A stretch of DNA of 33,660 nt from Simkania sp. (GTDB lineage Bacteria > Chlamydiota > Chlamydiia > Chlamydiales > Simkaniaceae). Under the pieces are notes generated by a model. The model saw only the letters and a program-made list of their open reading frames with translations, ran no database searches and had not been told where the DNA came from. How positions within the stretch are numbered: the stretch's first letter is position 1; each line of letters begins with the position of its first letter. Both the position numbers and the translations under genes were made by a program. Below are positions 1-8,103 of the stretch, piece after piece. The stretch lies in NCBI GenBank assembly GCA_027942475.1, contig JAQFVP010000016.1, positions 1 to 33,660 of the forward strand, in the 5' to 3' direction.

Positions 1-661
1 ACATTGACATTATTGAATGTATTTTTCTCTTTTTTTTGCTCAAACAGTTGATAAACGCAACATTATTTGTATTACCGAAGGAATCCCCCTTATGGATATG
101 CTCGAGGTCTCACGCGTCATGAAGCAGTCGAAGACGTCCCGTCTTATTGGACCAAATTGTCCTGGTGTAATTACACCTGGGGAATGTAAAGTGGGTATCA
201 TGCCGGGCTATATTCATAAAAAAGGGGCAATCGGGATCGTTTCTCGCTCAGGGACTTTAACCTATGAAGCAGTTTGGCAGACAACCCAAAATGGTCTAGG
301 CCAGACCAGTTGTATTGGCATCGGGGGGGATCCGCTCAATGGAACACATTTCATCGACGTATTAGAAAAATTCGAAAGAGATCCCGAGACAAAAGGCATT
401 TTCATGATTGGTGAAATTGGGGGAAGTGCGGAAGAAGAAGCATCCGATTGGATCAAAAAAAATAGCTCTAAACCCATCGGGGCATTTATTGCCGGAGTCA
501 CTGCACCTCCCGGACGACGCATGGGGCATGCAGGTGCTATCATCTCTGGAGGAAAAGGGACCGCGCAAGCAAAAAAGGATGCTTTGAAGGGGGTAGGCGC
601 TTTTGTGGCTGATTCACCAGCAGAAATAGGGGAAACAATGCTAAGAGCGATCAAAGGATAA
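1..661 (+). CDS. sucD: Succinyl-CoA ligase alpha subunit, 5'-partial, frame interrupted near window edge
   Basis: SucD binds CoA and carries the phospho-histidine in the TCA step succinyl-CoA to succinate plus ATP/GTP. The continuous frame from 17 matches the family from the IICITEGIP segment on: [48 protein letters not shown], and GRRMGHAG with the active-site His. Only about 205 family residues are present against a usual 290 or so; the rest lies left of the window. Stops at 5-7 and 14-16 close this frame just upstream, while the +3 frame from position 3 is open and reads DIIECIF, which could be the preceding helix. Adding one T to the T8 run at 30-37 would join them. So there is a frameshift, a sequencing error, or a broken gene. 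The next gene starts 2 bases after the stop. Confidence 0.85.
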
Positions 662-663
662 AC

Positions 664-1824
664 ATGAATCTTGCATTTAGAAAAATACCCATTCAGATCT
701 CCCCTTTTTTTTGGCTGACGGCAGGTTTGATTGGCTGGCTGAATAGTGGCAATCTATTTTCTACCCTTGTTTGGATCTTTGTGATTTTTGTTTCGGTTCT
801 CGTCCATGAGCTCGGACATGCACTCACCATGCGCTTTTTTAAACGGGATCCGCGCATTGAACTAGTCGCTTTTGGAGGGTTGACTTATCAGGAAGGAGCC
901 CGGCTGAGGGGATGGAGGGAGTTTCTCGTTATCCTTAACGGTCCCCTTTTCGGAATTTTCCTATTTTTATTCGCGGTGCTTCTTCTAAACTCCGGTTGGT
1001 TTCAGACGCAAATTACTTTGAGTATTATCAAAATTTTTTTGTTTGTGAATCTATTTTGGAGTTTTGTTAATCTCTTGCCTATCATGCCCCTTGATGGGGG
1101 GCAACTCTTACGCGTTGCGTGTGAATCTATCTCAAAAGGGAAGGGGCTATCCATCGCGCTGTTTTTGAGCACACTTTTCTCTATCTTTGCTGCTTGTTAT
1201 TCCTTTTTTTATTTAGGATATTTGATAGTGGGTATTATCTTTTTTTTCTTTGCCTTTCAAAATTTTATCTCTTGGAGACAAACGAGGATCATGACAGTGC
1301 GGGACCAAGATGATGATCTCGCTACTGAGCTCAAAAACGTGGAAAAGTTGCTATCGAGCAATCAAAGAGTGTTGGCGATCCCCCAGCTCGAAGAGATTCG
1401 AAGAAAAGCACAGCGAGGGATGATTTTCAACATTACGACCCAATATTTAGCCACGCTTCGCGCGGAAGAAAACAACTATTTTCAAGTATATCAATTGCTT
1501 AACCCCATTAAAAAACATCTTTCCGGAAAATCGGTGATGCATTTACACCGCAGTGCCTATGAAATAGGGGACTACCCACTTGTATTTGAACTTTCGGGAT
1601 CCACCTTTCAACTATTTCCAAATGCTGACATTGCTCTACGCAACGCGGAAGCAAGCGCTTTCATGAAGCTCGCTGAACCAACCATTGGATGGTTAAAAGC
1701 AGCGCGTAAATGTGGTGTAGACAACCTAGAGGTAATTGTGCAAAGAGAGACCTTCTCTCCGATCCGGAACTTTCCCTCTTTTAGAGATTTTTTAAATACT
1801 CTAGACACGCACCGGGACGCATGA
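664..1824 (+). CDS. M50 family (SpoIVFB/site-2-protease-like) membrane zinc metalloprotease
   Basis: A 386-residue intramembrane protease candidate. The zinc motif HELGH is at residues 48-52 inside a hydrophobic helix. The second catalytic segment LPIMPLDGGQLLR (138-150) gives the third metal ligand, Asp144, as in M50 proteins of the SpoIVFB/Rip type. About five to six membrane segments fill residues 10-205. The last 180 residues are soluble and helical, perhaps a TPR-like region, with no CBS motif I recognise. Such enzymes cleave membrane-bound regulators or signal-peptide remnants; the substrate here is unknown. It starts 2 bases after sucD with AAAGGA as a likely ribosome site, so it is probably cotranscribed with sucD. 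Decayed copies of its 3' part occur at 2930-3076 and 8104-8186. Confidence 0.85.
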   Translation: MNLAFRKIPIQISPFFWLTAGLIGWLNSGNLFSTLVWIFVIFVSVLVHELGHALTMRFFKRDPRIELVAFGGLTYQEGARLRGWREFLVILNGPLFGIFLFLFAVLLLNSGWFQTQITLSIIKIFLFVNLFWSFVNLLPIMPLDGGQLLRVACESISKGKGLSIALFLSTLFSIFAACYSFFYLGYLIVGIIFFFFAFQNFISWRQTRIMTVRDQDDDLATELKNVEKLLSSNQRVLAIPQLEEIRRKAQRGMIFNITTQYLATLRAEENNYFQVYQLLNPIKKHLSGKSVMHLHRSAYEIGDYPLVFELSGSTFQLFPNADIALRNAEASAFMKLAEPTIGWLKAARKCGVDNLEVIVQRETFSPIRNFPSFRDFLNTLDTHRDA

Positions 1825-1857
1825 GTTAAAAATCAACAGCAGGTTTTTTGAATTTTA

Positions 1858-1944
1858 TTTAAAAGAGACTTCTTCTATTCTGTTCATTTAAAGATGTAAG
1901 AGAATTGTTTATAGCTTTGAGAGCCATTTTTCGATATTATCTAA
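1858..1944 (-). pseudogene. Decayed 3' tail of the Inc-like family gene
   Basis: Directly after the stop of the 1945-2817 gene, the minus strand carries sequence closely resembling the C-terminal codons of the paralog ending at 3077: the stretches for RKIALKTINNAF and for MNRIEK-D-S can be lined up by eye, but in a frame no longer joined to the gene and with gaps. I read it as the lost C-terminal module of the upstream gene, cut off by the stop at 1945. Confidence 0.5.
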
Positions 1945-2817
1945 TTACATTAGTTTAGTTAGGCGCAGTTCAATTCTGCTGCTTGCATCATCTAATATTT
2001 TTTGTTTAGATAGTTCCTGTGTGATTATTTCCATAAATCCAATTTTCGAACCCATGGCTTTGCCTATTTTAGAAAATCCCTGTAATTGCCTTTTGATCGG
2101 TTCCATAAATGTGATTTTTAACTCTCCAGGAAGCTTCATTATGTCATAATATTTTCTCCTTGCTGCCTCTGCCTCTGTCTTTGCCTTTGCGGACAGATTA
2201 TCTAATTCTAGCAGTTCAGTTAGGCGCAGTTCAATTCTGTCGTTTGTATTATCTAATATCTTTTGTGACAACTCTTTGTTTATTTTAGATATTTCCTGTT
2301 TGATTATTTCCATAAATTCCATTTTTAAATCTCTATCTTTGTATATTTCAGATAGTTCCCGTGTAAGTACTTCCCTTATTAACTCTCTAGCTTCCGTATC
2401 TGTATCCTTTTTTACTCTGTCCGTATATTGAATTCCTGGATCGCTAAACTGTTGCTCTTCAATTTGAGCCTTTATTAACTCTTCAGCTTCAATATCTGTA
2501 TCCTTTTTTACTCTGTCCGTTTGAGTTTTCTCTTGCCAAAAGAATTGGGTTACCTGTTTGACTAAATAAACGGCTACAGAAAAGGGAAAAAGGACTACTT
2601 GCTTTACAGCAAAGTAAAGCCCCATCGGCAAGGTGTATCTCAAAAAGAAAAAAAAGGACTTTGCGTATAAAGAAATGGTCTCAACCAGGTTTATTTTCGG
2701 CATGTTGTCCCGGTTTTCTACCACCCCTTTTTGGATCGAACTTGACTCCGTTAATGAGGAGTCAATTGTGCTCAGCTTCGCATTGCTTAAATGATTAGAT
2801 GATGGGAGTATGGACAT
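1945..2817 (-). CDS. Putative Inc-like membrane protein with coiled coils (paralog A)
   Basis: A 290-residue member of the local five-gene family. The start is placed at MSILPSS rather than 24 bases upstream, because GGAGG sits 5 bases before this ATG exactly as in the paralogs and would lie inside the longer frame. Layout: Ser/Thr-rich residues 1-45, motif LVETISLYAKSFF (44-56), two hydrophobic helices at about 54-71 and 74-94 with K72-Q73 between, then FFWQ and a highly charged coiled coil to the end. There is no cleavable signal peptide. The coiled-coil part has internal repeats: DRVKKDTD twice and QKILD-x4-RIELRLT twice. A short N-terminal polar region plus a bilobed hydrophobic hairpin is the usual sign of type III-secreted chlamydial inclusion membrane proteins; that function is inferred. 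Its C-terminal module is lost (see 1858-1944). Confidence 0.75.
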   Translation of the reverse strand: MSILPSSNHLSNAKLSTIDSSLTESSSIQKGVVENRDNMPKINLVETISLYAKSFFFFLRYTLPMGLYFAVKQVVLFPFSVAVYLVKQVTQFFWQEKTQTDRVKKDTDIEAEELIKAQIEEQQFSDPGIQYTDRVKKDTDTEARELIREVLTRELSEIYKDRDLKMEFMEIIKQEISKINKELSQKILDNTNDRIELRLTELLELDNLSAKAKTEAEAARRKYYDIMKLPGELKITFMEPIKRQLQGFSKIGKAMGSKIGFMEIITQELSKQKILDDASSRIELRLTKLM

Positions 2818-2853
2818 GAAATCCTCCGGATAATTTACCAAAAAACAGTCACA

Positions 2854-2882
2854 ATTCTATTCATAAAAAATTTTTTATTCAA
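2854..2882 (-). promoter_or_regulatory. Promoter of paralog A
   Basis: On the minus strand, -35 TTGAAT (2877-2882), 17-base spacer AAAAAATTTTTTATGAA, -10 TAGAAT (2854-2859), about 36 bases before the ATG. The same layout precedes paralogs C and E, which makes it more convincing than a lone match. Confidence 0.65.
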
Positions 2883-2929
2883 TATAAAAACTTAATTTTA
2901 TCCAAATAGGGGAGGGGCCGTTAGCAGCG

Positions 2930-3076
2930 GTTTGTGAGGCAGAAAGCAATTACGTTCATTAGCTGCTTACTTCCAACATTTTTCTGGAAAAGCGACGATG
3001 CATTTACATCGGAGTGCCTATGAAATAGGGGGGAGTCCTCTTTCTTTAAATGTGTAGACAAACTAGAGGTCACCTC
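2930..3076 (+). pseudogene. Decayed copy of the 3' part of the M50 protease gene
   Basis: The sequence at 2976-3031 matches 1516-1572 of the M50 gene almost base for base (the codons for LHRSAYEIG are readable). The sequence at 3047-3090 matches 1707-1752 (around CGVDNLEV), with the roughly 130 bases between them deleted. Weaker similarity reaches back to about 2930. The frame is broken, so this is a fragment, not a gene. It lies at the 3' side of the Inc-like gene 3077-3736, the same relative place the real M50 gene has next to paralog A. Confidence 0.7.
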
Positions 3077-3736
3077 TCAAAGAGAGTCTTTTTCTATTCT
3101 GTTCATTAATTCTTTAGTTAATCCCACAATACAAGATATAAAAGCATTGTTTATAGTTTTGAGAGCTATTTTTCGATTCTCCAGATTTTTGTTGAGATCC
3201 TGTAGCTCTTTATTCAAAGCCTTGATTTCGGCACTTGATTCTTGTTTTAGAGTGCTAATTCCACTCTGTAATTCATCAACTTTTGGCAATTTTACGTCAT
3301 CTTGTAATTTGATTTCTTCTATCGGCGTGGTTGTGGATGGGCTCTTTGGTTCCATAGCACCACCCGTTAAGATTTCATCTACTTCTTTTTGTAGCTCGAT
3401 CCCTAGCTCTTTTACCTTTTCAGACTGACTCTTTTCTTCCAATGCACTTTCTTGCCAAAACAGTTGGGTGATTTGTTTGGCTGAATAAACGAGTGCAGAA
3501 AAGGGAAAAAGAATTACTTTCTTTATAGCAAAGAGACATCCCACCGGTACTTGGTAATATAAAAAATAAAAAAAGGATTTCGCATATGTAGAAATCATGT
3601 CGACTAGGCCCACTTCCTCCATGCTTTCCGATTTTTCCACCGCTTCTTCTTGATTCGAAGTTGATCTTGATAATACGAGATCAGTGTTGCGTAGTTCTAG
3701 ATCACTTAAATGATCAGATACTGGTGAGATAGACAT
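3077..3736 (-). CDS. Putative Inc-like membrane protein with coiled coils (paralog B)
   Basis: A 219-residue paralog starting MSISPVSDHL with GGAGG 5 bases before ATG. LVDMISTYAKSFF (44-56) leads into the hydrophobic pair at about 54-71 and 74-94 ending QLFWQ. Residues 130-219 form a charged coiled coil with LNKELQDLNKNLENRK, and the end is MNRIEKDSL. The last residues and the stop lie at the edge of the decayed M50 copy. Unlike A, C and E it lacks the TTGAAT-17-TA-type promoter, so it may be read from the gene just upstream (C ends 98 bases before it). The role as an inclusion or other host-membrane protein is inferred from layout only. Confidence 0.75.
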   Translation of the reverse strand: MSISPVSDHLSDLELRNTDLVLSRSTSNQEEAVEKSESMEEVGLVDMISTYAKSFFYFLYYQVPVGCLFAIKKVILFPFSALVYSAKQITQLFWQESALEEKSQSEKVKELGIELQKEVDEILTGGAMEPKSPSTTTPIEEIKLQDDVKLPKVDELQSGISTLKQESSAEIKALNKELQDLNKNLENRKIALKTINNAFISCIVGLTKELMNRIEKDSL

Positions 3737-3834
3737 AAAATCCTCCAGGTTTGATATGACTAGGAAATAGATCGAATTAATCCGAATTTCTTTTGATTAA
3801 AAATGTGTCTCCTATTTGAGGTTGGATTTCTGTA

Positions 3835-4743
3835 TTAGATAAGGGCGAATCCTCTTTCTTTATGTATCCTGTTGATTAGCTCTTTAATTAATCCTAAGAT
3901 TACATCTATGGACTCTTTTTCTTGAGCTTCTAGTATTGCTTTTTCATTCTCTAGGATATTTTTGCGGTATTGGAGTTCTTTTTTTAGATCCTTGAGTTGT
4001 TTGGTTAAGTCCTGTTTTATGATTTTGGTTTGATCACCTTCCAAGTAGGGCTCATTCTGTAATTCGTAATGATCAACAGGAATTATTTGATGATCTTCTG
4101 CCAGCCCTTTTCTGCTTGCTGCCTTTACCTCGGTGTTAGTTATGTGCAATCCAATTTTCTCGCTTGCATCATCTAATCTCTTCTGTAACTGCACTTTGCC
4201 CATTTCAGGTGATGCAGGCGATGATAGTGATTGAATTTCTGTATTTTCTAATCCTAGTAGCTTAGTTAGGCGGAGTTCAATTCTTTCGCTTGTATCATCT
4301 AATATCTTTTTTAACGACCCTTTGTCTATTTCAGATAGTTCCTGCTCGATGATTCCCATAAATTCCGTTTTTAATTCTCTATCTATTTCCGTTTTCACCC
4401 TGTCCGTATATTGAATTCCTGGATCGCTAAACTGTTGCTCTTTAGGTTGAGTCTTTGCTTGCCAAAAGAGTTGCGTTACCTGTTTGACTAAATAAACGGT
4501 TACAGAAAAGGGAAAAAGGACTACCTGCTTTACAGCAAAGTAAAGCCCCATCGGTACGGTGTACACCAAAAAGGAAAAAAAAGACTTCGCATGCAAAGAA
4601 ATTGTGTCAACTAGGCTTATTTCCGGCACGTTCTCCCGGTTTTCTACCACCCCTTCTTGGATCGAACTTGACTCTGTCAATGAGAAGTCAATTGTGCTCA
4701 TCTTTGCACTGCTTAAATGATCAGATGTTGGGAGTATGGACAT
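3835..4743 (-). CDS. Putative Inc-like membrane protein with coiled coils (paralog C)
   Basis: A 302-residue paralog, the fullest version of the family. The start is at MSILPTSDHL because of GGAGG 5 bases upstream; a longer reading begins at 4767 but would contain the ribosome site. Residues 1-45 are Ser/Thr-rich, LVDTISLHAKSFF is at 44-56, and the hydrophobic helices at 54-71 and 74-94 carry VPMGLYFAVKQVVLFPFS, then QLFWQ. The middle has the repeated module KILDDTSERIELRLTKL and a second, diverged copy, KRLDDASEKIGLHIT. The C-terminal coiled coil (about 240-300) contains KQLKDLKKELQYRKN and ends INRIHKERG, shared with D and E. A and C are the closest pair through residue 95. Function unknown; secreted inclusion-membrane type by analogy. 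Confidence 0.75.
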   Translation of the reverse strand: MSILPTSDHLSSAKMSTIDFSLTESSSIQEGVVENRENVPEISLVDTISLHAKSFFSFLVYTVPMGLYFAVKQVVLFPFSVTVYLVKQVTQLFWQAKTQPKEQQFSDPGIQYTDRVKTEIDRELKTEFMGIIEQELSEIDKGSLKKILDDTSERIELRLTKLLGLENTEIQSLSSPASPEMGKVQLQKRLDDASEKIGLHITNTEVKAASRKGLAEDHQIIPVDHYELQNEPYLEGDQTKIIKQDLTKQLKDLKKELQYRKNILENEKAILEAQEKESIDVILGLIKELINRIHKERGFALI

Positions 4744-4779
4744 GAAACCCTCCGGGTAATTTACCAAAAAACAGGCAAC

Positions 4780-4808
4780 ATCTTATTCATAAAAAATTTT
4801 TTATTCAA
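4780..4808 (-). promoter_or_regulatory. Promoter of paralog C
   Basis: -35 TTGAAT (4803-4808), 17-base spacer identical to that of paralog A, -10 TAAGAT (4780-4785). About 100 further bases upstream (to about 4930) resemble the region upstream of paralog E (to about 9965), so a longer control region was copied along with the gene. Confidence 0.65.
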
Positions 4809-5027
4809 TTAAAATATTTAATTTTATCCAAATAGAAGAGGAGCAAAACGTACCAAAAATCCTTAAAAAACTAATTTTAAGTTATTTAAACCGTTTATAT
4901 TTATCGAGAATTGCGGTGAAATAGGCTCTTTTTTGGTATTTTAGTATCCTTAAAATCATCTTACTATCTTAGGGGCTGCTTACGATCATATGCTGTCGGC
5001 CTTCGGATCCACTATCTATACCTCTTA

Positions 5028-5237
5028 CTAAAAAAGGGAAAACCATTGGGGTGCAAAAGTAAAACATGCGGTTTTGAATGTCAAAAAGACATCGTAAAAG
5101 CTGTAAAGCTGACACAAATTAAAATATAGGTGTTCACTGATCCATTTGATGACCTTTGTTTGTTCTTTTTGTGATCTTTCGCTTGGAGGCTTGGAGCTAC
5201 TTGGTAGAATTGGAACCGAGGCGCTCTTTTTAAGCAA
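5028..5237 (-). CDS. Small unrecognised ORF or gene remnant
   Basis: A 69-codon frame with a TTG start and no ribosome site. The frame stays open without a start for about 26 codons further upstream (LLEACRDEKIVSLLKKSA), so it may be the tail of a decayed gene. The part around KVIKWISEHLYFNL could be folded; the end is aromatic-rich. I recognise no family, and the stretch 4930-5417 otherwise shows no gene. It may well not be expressed. Confidence 0.2.
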   Translation of the reverse strand: MLKKSASVPILPSSSKPPSERSQKEQTKVIKWISEHLYFNLCQLYSFYDVFLTFKTACFTFAPQWFSLF

Positions 5238-5417
5238 AGATACTATTTTTTCATCCCTACACGCTTCTAATAAGCGGATACAGTAGACTTTTTTGCGTCA
5301 TTGGTTAAAAAAAGCTCCAAAAATATTAAGTTAAATTTTATACTATCGAGTTCGTAGGTTGCCCCTAGTTCTTAGGTAGCAGTCACAATTTTTTTTAAAC
5401 AACATTTAGGTTAAATT

Positions 5418-5675
5418 ATGAGTTCTGTTAATTCCACGCCATCGTCTTCACCATCCTGTATTTATGATCCTACTAGTTCTGGGTCTTGTCGACCCACTGG
5501 AACTCTTGGGCCTGATCGACCTTTTGGGCCTACGTCTGGACCTCAGCGTTTTCCTGGATCTCAGCTACCCACTAGACCCACTGGACCCACTAGACCTTTT
5601 GGGCCTGGAACGTCTCCTGGACCTTGTGTTTTTCAGCTACCCACTGGGCCTGGATCTCGTTTCTTCAAGGCATAA
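5418..5675 (+). CDS. Small Gly/Pro-rich low-complexity protein
   Basis: An 85-codon frame that begins with a Ser/Thr-rich stretch (MSSVNSTPSSSPSC) and continues with repeated Gly-Pro units such as GPDRPFGPTSGPQRF and PTRPTGPTRPFGPG, roughly 5-residue spaced but irregular. At the DNA level GACCTTTTGGGCCT and CAGCTACCCACT each occur twice, so it grew by short duplication. It is not a clean collagen G-x-y repeat. There is no membrane segment or signal peptide and only a weak ribosome site (TTAGG). It could be a secreted low-complexity protein or a decaying collagen-like gene. An overlapping frame from 5464 is Leu-rich and seems to be a shadow. Confidence 0.4.
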   Translation: MSSVNSTPSSSPSCIYDPTSSGSCRPTGTLGPDRPFGPTSGPQRFPGSQLPTRPTGPTRPFGPGTSPGPCVFQLPTGPGSRFFKA

Positions 5676-5743
5676 AACTTTTCGACTTTGCGAAAAGTGG
5701 CTATGCAAAAAAATAATTCAAATAAAAAAAGTTGAATTAACCC

Positions 5744-5809
5744 TCTCCTGGCTTCGGCCAGGGGATTTCTGAAGAGCAGTGAGTCCACTTCCTGGCCTAA
5801 AGGCGCAGG
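5744..5809 (-). repeat. Right-end hairpins of an IS200/IS605-type element (tnpB 3' end/omega-RNA region)
   Basis: Two palindromes lie just downstream of the tnpB remnant: CCTGGCTTCGGCCAGG at 5747-5762 and the imperfect CCTGGCCTAAAGGCGCAGG at 5791-5809. On the minus strand the latter reads GCGCCTTTAGGC, the loop style common at 3' ends of tnpB genes, where the guide-RNA scaffold and right end of the element lie. The first hairpin might also end transcription of the Gly/Pro-rich ORF, but it lacks a clear T run. Confidence 0.5.
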
Positions 5810-5821
5810 CTTCTAGGGTTG

Positions 5822-6034
5822 CTACTTAAGGCCATCTAGTCCGAAGGCCAAAATATTCTCTCAGGACCCGCTGTGATCTCTGTGGTCCTTATATCCGCAA
5901 AGCTTGCAACAATCCTGTCTTTCTACCAGTATCCTCCGCTTTCTCCTTAGCTTTGACTCTTCGAAAAAAAGACTTTGTCCTGTCTCCTGCACTTTAGAAA
6001 AACCTGAGTGAGTGATAGCAAAGAGGGGCTCTTT
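5822..6034 (-). pseudogene. tnpB: tnpB (IS605 OrfB-type) C-terminal remnant
   Basis: Minus-strand frame open from 6034 to the stop at 5822-5824 except for one TGA at 5861-5863. It reads CCKLCGYKDHRDHSGS, then the stop, then ENILAFGLDGLK. This fits the C-terminal zinc ribbon and the D-R-D-x-N-x-A-x-N-I-L end of TnpB, with the internal stop in the motif. Upstream sequence is Lys/Arg-rich but not recognisable. TnpB is the RNA-guided nuclease of IS200/IS605 elements; this copy lacks the RuvC core and is dead. No TnpA or left end is seen. It lies between the Gly/Pro-rich ORF and a tRNA gene. Confidence 0.6.
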
Positions 6035-6113
6035 TCATTGATCAACGGGATAAATGATAGCTGATTATAGTTCGCCTAAAAGATTACACTATTTCGACGG
6101 GCGAGCTCTTATT

Positions 6114-6132
6114 CCACCCCTTAAGCGGGTGG
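6114..6132. other. Hairpin between tnpB remnant and tRNA
   Basis: CCACCC at 6114-6119 pairs with GGGTGG at 6127-6132 over a 7-base loop. It lies downstream of the minus-strand tRNA and could stop its transcript, though no T run follows; it may equally be another transposon-end structure. Confidence 0.35.
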
Positions 6133-6157
6133 GTTCCAGGATAACGAATTATAAAAA

Positions 6158-6230
<73 letters not shown>

Positions 6231-6247
6231 TCGATAGTATCTCGGGA

Positions 6248-6277
6248 ATCATAAAGGATATTTATCCATGATCACAA
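6248..6277 (-). promoter_or_regulatory. Likely promoter of the CAT tRNA
   Basis: -10 TATGAT (6248-6253) and -35 TTGTGA (6272-6277) with an 18-base spacer, about 18 bases before the tRNA 5' end. Confidence 0.45.
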
Positions 6278-6490
6278 GCAATTTATCGGTGGTTTTCTAT
6301 CTAGTTTTGGTTTTTTGCAGTGACTTTTCGCCGCACCCGCTAAAGAAAATGAGCACTTTTGCTTATTTTTTCATCTGACAGAGCAAGATCCGACAGGATA
6401 AACAGCTGAGTAGGACAGGCAGAGCTTGATTTGATTGCTTTGATTTGTTTTCCCTTGCACAGGGAAATGGGTATATAGGAAAATATCAAA

Positions 6491-8032
6491 ATGATGGCTT
6501 TTGAAATTACAGCTTTTTTTTCTTCTGGCATCAAACGGTTCATCTCGGGGGTTTTTTTAAGCCGTTTGGCTGGACTCGGTCGAGACCTTACTATGGCTTA
6601 TGCTTTTGGAGATCACCCCAGTGTGGCACTCTTCATGATGGTCTTCCGTTTTTCCAATTTGCTTCGGAGGTTTTTCGGTGAAGGTCCCTTGCAGTCAGTG
6701 TTCGTACCCCACTTTCAGGGACTACACGGCCGAGACCCTTTGATTGCGTATGCTTTTTTTCGGAAATTGACCTTTTTTTTCCTCGTCGCGGTAACGGCTA
6801 TTGTAATTTGCGCCGAAGGGGGTTTGGCTTGTTTAATGCACCTTTCCTCTCTAAATGAGAAAAGTCAAGAGATGATGCAAATGATGAGGAGCTTGCTTCC
6901 TTGCTTACTCTTTGCTTCTCTCTACGGACTAAACCTTTCATTTTTGCAATGCCACAACACCTTTTTTCTCCCCAACGTATCACCTGCTATCTGTAATTTA
7001 GTCTGGATGAGTGGGGCATTCTATTTACAAAAACAAGGACCAGAAACTGGTATGCTGCGCCTCGTTCATTGGGTTTTGGCTGGTTTTTTTTTGCAGTGGA
7101 TGATGACTGCTCCACTTGTATGGAAGAAGGTCGGAGGGAAGCTTAAAGAATGGATGCAGTGGAGAACTGGTTTCGAGGTAAAAAAGCTTTTCTGCTCATT
7201 TCGTTGGGTTGCTCTGGGTGTGGGGGCAGCGCAGATCAACGGATGTCTGGATACGATTTTTGCTCGCTATGCTGATCTGAGTGGACCAGTTTATCTGTGG
7301 TATGCAAGTCGTTTCTACCAATTGATTTTGGCTTTGTTTGGTATGGCGACGGCGCATACCTTGATCCCCCTTTTTTCCCGTAAAATCAAGGAAGGACAGG
7401 TAAAGGAGGGCAAGGAAATGTTTTTCTTTGGCATGCGGCTTACCATGACTCTGATGCTCGTTTGCACAATTGCTATGTTTGCCTTGGGTGATATCCTCGT
7501 CGATCTGATGTATCGACGTGGTCGCTTTTCTCATCACGGTGTGACGCAGACGGCTTATTGCCTGTGGGCCTACAGCGCAGGGCTTATTCCTTCTTCTTTG
7601 ATTATGTTGCAATCTTCTGTTTTTTATACAAAAGAGCTGACCAAGGTTCCGACACGTGTGGCGAGTCTCTGTGTGGGATGTAATATTTTTTTTAATAGTT
7701 TGTGCGTGTTTATGCTTAAGCTCTCCCCTTTGAGCGTAGCTTGGGTCACAAGTGTCTCTCTTTGGATCCATTTTTTTATCTTGCACTTTTTATTGTGTAA
7801 GCAAGACTGGAAGTGGCTGTGCCCTCTTAAAGATCTACTTCGCTTGCTATTCGGATGCCTTATTTCTTGGCTACTTGCCTTTACCTTTTCACTCATGATC
7901 TCCGATGCTCACAAACTGTTTATATTTGTATTTCGCTCGGCGGTATTTTTTTTAGTCCTGTTTGCTTATGGTTATTTGCGTCAGAATCGAGATTTACACA
8001 CCGCTTTTAGAATGTTTTTTGCAAAAGGTTAA
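6491..8032 (+). CDS. murJ: Lipid II flippase MurJ (MviN family)
   Basis: MurJ moves lipid II across the inner membrane for peptidoglycan synthesis, which chlamydiae use at division. The 513-residue length is normal. The N-terminus has SRLAGLGRDLTMAYAFG and the family block FRFSNLLRRFFGEGPLQSVFVP (about 52-74), followed by some fourteen hydrophobic segments to the end, including YRRGRF at the seventh-eighth segment region. Two ATGs are adjacent (6491, 6494); an AGGA about 10 bases upstream fits. It stands alone on the plus strand between the tRNA and the Inc-like genes. Its last codons and about 35 following bases resemble the minus-strand 3' end of mnmA at 9980-10011. Confidence 0.9.
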   Translation: MMAFEITAFFSSGIKRFISGVFLSRLAGLGRDLTMAYAFGDHPSVALFMMVFRFSNLLRRFFGEGPLQSVFVPHFQGLHGRDPLIAYAFFRKLTFFFLVAVTAIVICAEGGLACLMHLSSLNEKSQEMMQMMRSLLPCLLFASLYGLNLSFLQCHNTFFLPNVSPAICNLVWMSGAFYLQKQGPETGMLRLVHWVLAGFFLQWMMTAPLVWKKVGGKLKEWMQWRTGFEVKKLFCSFRWVALGVGAAQINGCLDTIFARYADLSGPVYLWYASRFYQLILALFGMATAHTLIPLFSRKIKEGQVKEGKEMFFFGMRLTMTLMLVCTIAMFALGDILVDLMYRRGRFSHHGVTQTAYCLWAYSAGLIPSSLIMLQSSVFYTKELTKVPTRVASLCVGCNIFFNSLCVFMLKLSPLSVAWVTSVSLWIHFFILHFLLCKQDWKWLCPLKDLLRLLFGCLISWLLAFTFSLMISDAHKLFIFVFRSAVFFLVLFAYGYLRQNRDLHTAFRMFFAKG

Positions 8033-8103
8033 TTTCCAATTTGTGTACGCAATGCTTGCAACAATGGTGCCTTTGCGATATGCATTTTTTTCGGAGATGA
8101 TTC

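Noticed and set aside
5464..5772. Leu-rich 102-codon frame overlapping the Gly/Pro-rich ORF
   Set aside because: It arises from the same repeats in another frame and lacks a ribosome site; it was judged a shadow, though the choice is not firm.
7196..7896. Long minus-strand frames inside murJ
   Set aside because: They are antisense to a clear MurJ coding frame and read as unlikely Lys/Thr/His-rich protein.
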